Source of the DNA: JAWKXU01 sp964468045
GTDB taxonomy: Bacteria; Pseudomonadota; Alphaproteobacteria; Sphingomonadales; Sphingomonadaceae
DNA: 64,000 nucleotides
Direction: 5' to 3'
Assembly: GCA_964468045.1 (NCBI GenBank)
Contig: CAYXTO010000006.1
Coordinates: 116,625 to 180,624 of the forward strand
Part shown: positions 58,978 through 64,000 of the stretch, piece by piece
Layout of the letters: each line of letters starts with the position of its first letter
Numbering within the stretch: position 1 is the stretch's first letter
The notes under the pieces: generated by a model
What the model was told of the DNA's origin: nothing
The model's database searches: none
Seen by the model: the letters and a program-made list of their open reading frames with translations, nothing else
Position numbers and translations under genes: made by a program

Positions 58978-59871
58978 CTATGCCGCCGCTTCCAGAGCGG
59001 CCATCGCGGCAACGGCTTCCCGCTTCGCGATTTCCTGGGGCCAGTGGAGGATTTCCATCCGCCCGTCGAAATGCTCGACCAGCGCGGTGCAACCTTCCAC
59101 CCAATCGCCGTCATTGTAATAGGCCACATTCCCGAACTGGCGTATTTCGGCATTGTGGATATGGCCGCAGACCACGCCGTCCACCCCTCTGTCGCCCGCC
59201 GCCTTGGCCACCACTTCCTCGTAGCGGGAGATGAACTCGATCGCGTTCTTGACCTTGTGCTTGGCCATCTTGCTGAGCGACCAGTACGGCAGCTCCAGCC
59301 GGCTGCGCACCGCATTGACCCAGCGATTGAGGTTCATCAGCAGGGTGTATGCCGCATCCCCCACGAAGGCGAGCCAGCGGTGGGCCAGCATCACGGCATC
59401 GAACTCGTCTCCGTGCAGCACCATCAGCCGTCGTCCATCGGCAGTGGTGTGGAAGGCCGCGCGCCGGATCTCCACGCCCCCGAAGCTCAGCCCGGAGAAC
59501 TGGCGGAACATCTCGTCATGATTGCCGGGAATATAGACGATGCGGGTGCCGCGCTTCGCCCGCTTCAGGATCCGCCAGACGATGTCGTTATGCGCCGCGG
59601 GCCAGTAGAATTTCTTCTTCAGCCGCCATCCGTCGATGATGTCGCCGACCAGATACATGGTCTCGCTGTCGACACTGTCGAGGAAATCGATCAGCAGCTC
59701 GGCATTGCATCCCTTGGTTCCGAGATGCACATCCGAGATCCAGACCGTGCGATATCGCCGCCTGCCGGAAACGGGAGGTTCCGGCCGAGCCGGACGCAGT
59801 CGGGAGAGAGGAACGGCAGCCGCATCGCTGCTGGCCGCAACATCACGATCGACAAGTCTTTCGACGCCCAT
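58978..59871 (-). CDS. Metallophosphoesterase of the PlcP/LpxH type
   Basis: The 297-residue protein has the calcineurin-like motifs ISDVHLGTKG, GDIIDGW, PGNHDE, VLHGDEFD and GHIHNAE, which bind two metals. It is often annotated as UDP-2,3-diacylglucosamine diphosphatase (LpxH), but its length exceeds LpxH (about 240) and it is paired with a glycosyltransferase. That fits PlcP, a phospholipase C-like enzyme that frees diacylglycerol in phosphate stress. The Pho-box-like site 46 bp before the start supports this. LpxH remains possible. Confidence 0.7.
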   Translation of the reverse strand: MGVERLVDRDVAASSDAAAVPLSRLRPARPEPPVSGRRRYRTVWISDVHLGTKGCNAELLIDFLDSVDSETMYLVGDIIDGWRLKKKFYWPAAHNDIVWRILKRAKRGTRIVYIPGNHDEMFRQFSGLSFGGVEIRRAAFHTTADGRRLMVLHGDEFDAVMLAHRWLAFVGDAAYTLLMNLNRWVNAVRSRLELPYWSLSKMAKHKVKNAIEFISRYEEVVAKAAGDRGVDGVVCGHIHNAEIRQFGNVAYYNDGDWVEGCTALVEHFDGRMEILHWPQEIAKREAVAAMAALEAAA

Positions 59872-59916
59872 GGGCGAGTCACTAGCCGGGGATTGTTACG
59901 CGCCAACCACAATTCG

Positions 59917-59934
59917 ATGACATTACAGTTACAT
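59917..59934 (-). promoter_or_regulatory. Pho-box-like site before the phosphoesterase
   Basis: On the minus strand ATGTAAC-TGTA-ATGTCAT is a direct repeat with the 11-bp period of the Pho box (CTGTCAT-N4-CTGTCAT); the halves match 4 of 7 and 6 of 7. It ends 46 bp before the start codon. The divergent lipoprotein gene at 60062 could share it. Confidence 0.5.
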
Positions 59935-60061
59935 CGCAGGCCACGACGCGACAGTGCTGCCGAGTCATCCGTAACCTCTCCTTAAGTGCACTGTGGCAGA
60001 CGCAATCTCTGCTTGCATGTCGGCCCGGGCAGGCAGCGCGGAATCCAAAGAGGAAGTAAAC

Positions 60062-60763
60062 ATGCGTCGCGTTCTCGCCGCCGGCTTGACCCTGGTCCTC
60101 GCGGCCTGCGGGGGCGGAGACGACTTCTCCCTCGATGTCGATCGCCCCGCCGCCCGCGTCTATGGCCAGCTTTCCTCGCTGGATGGCGGGATGGTGCGCC
60201 AGATCCTGGGATTGCCCGCGATCAGGCGCAGCAACCCGGCGGACGGGGAGCTGCTCTATACGATCCCCGGAAGCGGCGAGGAGGGTGACGGGACGCTGGC
60301 CTTCCGGATCGAACCGCACAGCGAGAGCCAGGCCCGGGTCCATGTGAAGCTCGAATTGCCGACGATCAGGACCCGGATCCACGGCATCGACAAGGTCCTG
60401 AACGAAAGCCGGGCCGAAACCATGCTGCATGACAAGCTCGATGAATGGGCGGCGAACATCAAATCGGGCGGATCGGGCCATGAGCATATCCTGCAGATCG
60501 ACGAAATGCTGGGCGCCCTGGCGCTGGCGATGAACCCCGACCGGATCGACAAGGTGCTGGCGATGTCGGAAAAGCCGGAGATCCTCGCCGAATTCCTGGG
60601 TGATCGGATGGCGTGGGAAGGCGCATCGAGCGAATTCAGCCAGGCCGACGCCCCGATGAGCGACCCCGATCGGGATGCGGCACAGTTCGCGGAGCCGATG
60701 GACAAGGCCACCGGCAGCGACCCTTCCTGGGACAGCCAGCGCTACGGTGATCCCGACTACTAG
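60062..60763 (+). CDS. Hypothetical lipoprotein
   Basis: The ATG at 60062 follows GAGGAAG and gives 233 residues. The signal peptide MRRVLAAGLTLVLAACGGGD has the lipobox LAAC. The body includes DRPAARVYGQLSSLDGGMVR, then FRIEPHSESQARVHVKLELP and an acidic, Asp-rich C-terminus. I do not recognise a family. It is divergent from the phosphoesterase across the Pho-box-like site, so it may respond to phosphate. Confidence 0.65.
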   Translation: MRRVLAAGLTLVLAACGGGDDFSLDVDRPAARVYGQLSSLDGGMVRQILGLPAIRRSNPADGELLYTIPGSGEEGDGTLAFRIEPHSESQARVHVKLELPTIRTRIHGIDKVLNESRAETMLHDKLDEWAANIKSGGSGHEHILQIDEMLGALALAMNPDRIDKVLAMSEKPEILAEFLGDRMAWEGASSEFSQADAPMSDPDRDAAQFAEPMDKATGSDPSWDSQRYGDPDY

Positions 60764-60811
60764 GCCTATCCAGACCGGGTTATGCGCGCGCGTCCATGAA
60801 GGCGGGCCGGA

Positions 60812-61813
60812 TCAGGCCCGCAGCACGATCTTGCCGATATGATCGCCCGCTTCCATCCGGCGATGGGCGGCGGCGGCCTCTTCCAGCGGGAAGATATGGT
60901 CCATCACCGGCCGCAAGGCGCCGTCCTGCACCAGCGGCCACACCTCCCGCGCGATTTCCTGCGCAAGCAACGCCTTGAAATCGTCCGAACGCGGGCGCAG
61001 CGTCGAGCCGGTAAGGGTGTAGCGGCGGGTCATCACCTGCGCCATGTTGATCTCGGCCTTCGCCCCGCCCTGCACCGCGATCGTCACATGGCGGCCATCC
61101 TCGGCCAGGCATTTGAGATTGCGGGCGACATAGTCCCCCGCCACCATGTCGAGCACCAGCGCCACGCCTTGGCCGGCCGTGATCGCCTGCACGGCCTCCA
61201 CGAAATCCGTGGACCGGTAGTTGATCGCATGCGCCGCGCCGATCTCCATCGCCGCGGCGCATTTCTCGTCGGAACCGCAGGTGACGATCACGGCAAGGCC
61301 GAACAAGCGCCCGAGCATCACCGCCATCGTGCCGATGCCGCTCGTGCCGCCATGGACGAGGATCGTTTCGCCCTCGCGCGCCCAGCCGCGCTCGAACACA
61401 TTGTGCCATACCGTTAATAATGTCTCGGGCAGAGCCGCCGCCTGGTCCAGCGGGAGGCCCGCCGGCACCGGCAGGCAATGATCCGCCCGGGCGATGCAAT
61501 ATTCCGCATACCCGCCGCCGGAAACCAGCGCGCAGACCCGCTGGTTGAGCAGTTCGGGCTCCACCCCTTCCCCCACCGCCAATATCTGGCCGGACACCTC
61601 CAGCCCCAGGATGGGCGATGCGCCCGGGGGCGGCGGATACTTGCCCTGACGCTGGATCACGTCGGGCCGGTTCACCCCGGCGAAGGCTACCTTGATGAGC
61701 ACTTGCCCGGCCTCGGGTCGAGGCACCGCGACTTCGGAAAGGCGGAGCGCTTCCGGGCCGCCTGGCTCCACGAATGTGATTGCCCGCATCGTATCGGGCG
61801 GATTTACGGCCAT
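60812..61813 (-). CDS. NAD(P)H quinone oxidoreductase (zinc-free MDR)
   Basis: The start at 61813 has GGAG five bases upstream and gives 333 residues. MRAITFVEPGGPEALRLSEV is the quinone oxidoreductase N-terminus, and LVHGGTSGIGTMAVMLGRLF is its NADPH site. No structural zinc lobe is present. The branch resembles PIG3/QorA, which reduces quinones or aldehydes. Its upstream region is shared with the DUF1192 gene. Confidence 0.9.
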   Translation of the reverse strand: MAVNPPDTMRAITFVEPGGPEALRLSEVAVPRPEAGQVLIKVAFAGVNRPDVIQRQGKYPPPPGASPILGLEVSGQILAVGEGVEPELLNQRVCALVSGGGYAEYCIARADHCLPVPAGLPLDQAAALPETLLTVWHNVFERGWAREGETILVHGGTSGIGTMAVMLGRLFGLAVIVTCGSDEKCAAAMEIGAAHAINYRSTDFVEAVQAITAGQGVALVLDMVAGDYVARNLKCLAEDGRHVTIAVQGGAKAEINMAQVMTRRYTLTGSTLRPRSDDFKALLAQEIAREVWPLVQDGALRPVMDHIFPLEEAAAAHRRMEAGDHIGKIVLRA

Positions 61814-61909
61814 TTTCACTCCCCAGTGTGCCCCAACCGCAACGTTCCACCGTGAAGTAGCGGGATGCCCCATTGACAGCAAGGCACGCTCGCGGGATGC
61901 TGCGTTGCA

Positions 61910-62116
61910 ATGGACGAAGATGATCGCCCCCGGTTACGTGGCGATGCAGCCACCCGGCTCTCGACGGAGAGCCTCGACAGCTATTCGCAGAACGAGCTGG
62001 AAACACGCATTCGCCTGCTCGAAGCGGAAATCGCCAGGGTCGAATCCCATCGCCTTAAAGCCGCCGCGCACAGGCAGACGGCGGATGCCATGTTCAAGCC
62101 AAGGCCCGGGAGTTGA
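61910..62116 (+). CDS. DUF1192 protein
   Basis: The 68-residue protein has LSTESLDSYSQNELETRIRL and then LEAEIARVESHRLKAAAHRQ, the conserved DUF1192 helix. Function is unknown; it is conserved in alphaproteobacteria. It is divergent from the quinone oxidoreductase by 96 bp. A 113-bp stretch then leads to clpA. Confidence 0.85.
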   Translation: MDEDDRPRLRGDAATRLSTESLDSYSQNELETRIRLLEAEIARVESHRLKAAAHRQTADAMFKPRPGS

Positions 62117-62229
62117 GGCGAGCCGCCCTCTCGCAATCGGGCGGCCGATCCCCATATTGGCGGGGCTCAGTTCATTTTCCACAGGTTTCAGGCCTTCGCC
62201 GATATTCACACGCAAGGGACGCATGAAAG

Positions 62230-64000
62230 ATGCCCAGTTTCGCCCAGAACCTTGAAAACACGCTCCATGCCGCGCTGAGCAATGCCGCGGACCGGAGCCA
62301 TGAATATGCGACGCTGGAGCACCTCTTGCTGGCGTTGATCGAGGATACGGATGCCGCCGAGGTGATGACCGCCTGCGGGGTGGACCTGAACGATCTCGGC
62401 GATGTCGTCAGGCAATATCTCGATCAGGAATATCAATCCCTGAAGACGGAGGACAAGGCCGATCCCCAGCCCACCGCCGGGTTCCAGCGCGTGATCCAGC
62501 GCGCCATCCTGCATGTCCAGTCCTCCGGCAAGGATACGGTGACCGGGGCCAATGTCCTGGTCGCCCTGTTCTCCGAGCGGGACAGCTACGCCGTGTATTT
62601 CCTGCAGCAGCAGGACATGAGCCGGCTGGATGCGGTGAGCTATATCAGCCACGGCATCGGCAAGGGCGGGCGACAGCTCGAAAGCCGCGCGCCGGGCGGG
62701 GCCGAGGAACCCAGCCATAACGAGGAAAAGACCGAGACCAAGCCCAGCAGCGGCGGCAGCAAGGACAGCGCGCTGGACCAGTTCTGCGTCAACCTCAACG
62801 AGAAGGCGCTGAACGGCAAGGTCGATCCGCTGATCGGACGCGGACCCGAGGTGGACCGCACCATCCAGATCCTCTGCCGCCGTTCCAAGAACAATCCGCT
62901 GTATGTGGGCGATCCCGGCGTCGGCAAGACCGCCATCGCCGAAGGCCTCGCCCGCAAGATCGTGGAAGGCGAAGTTCCCGATGTGCTGGCCGAAGCGGTG
63001 ATCTATTCGCTCGACATGGGCTCGCTGCTGGCCGGCACGCGTTATCGCGGCGATTTCGAGGAACGGCTCAAGCAGGTGGTGTCCGAGCTGGAAAAGATGC
63101 CGCATGCGATCCTGTTCATCGACGAGATCCACACGGTGATCGGCGCCGGCGCCACCAGCGGCGGAGCGATGGATGCGTCCAACCTGCTCAAGCCCGCGCT
63201 TTCCGGCGGCACGATCCGTTGCATCGGCTCCACCACCTACAAGGAGTTCCGCAACCACTTCGAGAAGGATCGCGCCTTGCTGCGCCGGTTCCAGAAGATC
63301 GACGTCAACGAGCCCACGGTGGAAGATACGATCAAGATCCTGCGGGGCCTGAGAACCGCCTTCGAGGAGCATCACAACGTCAAATATACGCCGGATGCGA
63401 TCAGGACCGCGGTGGAGCTTTCCGCGCGCTACATCAACGACCGCAAGCTGCCCGACAAGGCGATCGACGTGATCGACGAAGTCGGCGCCATGCAGATGCT
63501 CGTTCCGCCCAGCCGGCGGCGCAAGACGATCACCGCGCGCGAGATCGAGAAGGTGATCGCCACCATGGCCCGCATCCCGCCGAAATCGGTCAGCAGCGAT
63601 GATCGCAAGGCGCTGGAGCATCTCGAGCGGGACCTGAAGCGCGTGGTCTATGGCCAGGACAAGGCGATCGCCGTCCTGTCGAGCGCCATGAAGCTGAGCC
63701 GGGCCGGCCTGCGCGATCCGGACAAGCCGATCGGCAGCTTCCTGTTCTCCGGCCCTACCGGCGTCGGCAAGACCGAAGTCGCCCGGCAGCTCGCCAGCAT
63801 CATGGGCATTCCGCTGCAGCGCTTCGACATGTCGGAATATATGGAGCGCCACTCCGTCAGCCGCCTGATCGGCGCGCCCCCGGGCTATGTCGGCTATGAC
63901 CAGGGCGGCTTGCTGACCGACGCGGTGGACCAGCAGCCGCATTGTGTGCTGCTGCTGGACGAGATCGAGAAGGCGCATCCCGACCTGTTCAACATCCTGC
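62230..64000 (+). CDS. clpA: ATP-dependent Clp protease ATP-binding subunit, N-terminal part
   Basis: The ATG at 62230 opens a frame of 590 codons to the window edge. It has the Clp N-domain repeats (HEYATLEHLLLALIED and ANVLVALFSERDSYAVYFLQ), Walker A GDPGVGKT at residues 227-234, and a second Walker A GPTGVGKT at about 508. There is no coiled-coil middle domain, so it is ClpA and not ClpB. It unfolds proteins for ClpP. clpS is not found immediately upstream, where DUF1192 lies instead. The C-terminus is outside the window. Confidence 0.92.
   Translation, partial: MPSFAQNLENTLHAALSNAADRSHEYATLEHLLLALIEDTDAAEVMTACGVDLNDLGDVVRQYLDQEYQSLKTEDKADPQPTAGFQRVIQRAILHVQSSGKDTVTGANVLVALFSERDSYAVYFLQQQDMSRLDAVSYISHGIGKGGRQLESRAPGGAEEPSHNEEKTETKPSSGGSKDSALDQFCVNLNEKALNGKVDPLIGRGPEVDRTIQILCRRSKNNPLYVGDPGVGKTAIAEGLARKIVEGEVPDVLAEAVIYSLDMGSLLAGTRYRGDFEERLKQVVSELEKMPHAILFIDEIHTVIGAGATSGGAMDASNLLKPALSGGTIRCIGSTTYKEFRNHFEKDRALLRRFQKIDVNEPTVEDTIKILRGLRTAFEEHHNVKYTPDAIRTAVELSARYINDRKLPDKAIDVIDEVGAMQMLVPPSRRRKTITAREIEKVIATMARIPPKSVSSDDRKALEHLERDLKRVVYGQDKAIAVLSSAMKLSRAGLRDPDKPIGSFLFSGPTGVGKTEVARQLASIMGIPLQRFDMSEYMERHSVSRLIGAPPGYVGYDQGGLLTDAVDQQPHCVLLLDEIEKAHPDLFNIL

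Noticed and set aside
58978..59871. Firm call as LpxH (lipid A pathway)
   Set aside because: The motifs fit both LpxH and PlcP; the length, the adjoining glycosyltransferase and the Pho-box-like site favour PlcP, so only a family call is made.
62230..64000. clpB rather than clpA
   Set aside because: No coiled-coil middle domain lies between the first AAA domain and the second; ClpA fits better.

Overview
The window is high-GC chromosomal DNA from an alphaproteobacterium, most likely of the order Sphingomonadales (Sphingomonas, Novosphingobium or Erythrobacter relatives). The signs are the alphaproteobacterial cell-cycle regulators SciP and TrcR (DUF1013), DUF1192, DUF3035, the block proA-nadD-rsfS-rlmH-envC-ctpA, EcfG-type promoter candidates (GGAAC-N16/17-CGTT), and the gene order gpmA-purE-purK-folA-ribF-ileS-lspA. 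I see no plasmid, prophage, insertion sequence or CRISPR. The long open frames antisense to real genes are codon-bias artefacts.

Layout. 1-3.9 kb: start of pgeF, pepN, an NAD(P)-binding epimerase-like gene and a small GNAT. 3.9-11.5 kb: an accessory catabolic region with two regulator-flanked modules (TetR with EthD-like and luciferase-like monooxygenase genes; a tandem winged-helix regulator divergent from a five-gene operon of a zinc alcohol dehydrogenase, two SDRs, an EthD protein and an NTF2-like protein). The substrate is unknown. 11.6-19.7 kb: tRNA-Thr, then housekeeping genes for glycolysis, purine, folate, flavin, IleRS and lipoprotein processing. 19.7-27.8 kb: a CNNM/CBS transporter, an OmpA lipoprotein, cysQ, sucC-etfB-etfA, a guanidinium-type SMR exporter behind a candidate guanidine-II riboswitch, and DUF445. 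27.8-36.5 kb: an RND efflux pair, a GlsB stress protein, sciP with an overlapping partner, mnmA and a class C beta-lactamase-like lipoprotein. 36.5-42.3 kb: phzF-like, CDF, pdxH; then dnaJ-type, yihY, fabI and GFA. 42.3-45.5 kb: wecC and wecB for UDP-ManNAcA, and a secreted hypothetical protein. 45.6-53.4 kb: coq7, dsbB, ctpA, envC, rlmH, rsfS, nadD, an aldo/keto reductase and proA. 53.6-57.8 kb: an M23 peptidase overlapping a bactofilin, an acyl-CoA ligase and trcR. 57.9-64 kb: a metallophosphoesterase and glycosyltransferase pair resembling the phosphate-stress lipid-remodelling genes plcP-agt, with a Pho-box-like site upstream; a lipoprotein, a quinone oxidoreductase, DUF1192 and the first 590 codons of clpA.

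The most notable non-coding findings are a dispersed repeat of about 80 bp in three copies (32.4, 44.9 and 55.2 kb) with nested inverted repeats, a 70-bp palindromic repeat inserted in frame inside ileS, the Pho-box-like site before the plcP-like gene, and the candidate riboswitch before the SMR gene.

Functionally most of the window is core metabolism and envelope biology. The accessory parts are the catabolic region and possibly the lipid-remodelling pair. All functional calls rest on reading motifs by eye; no database search was run.
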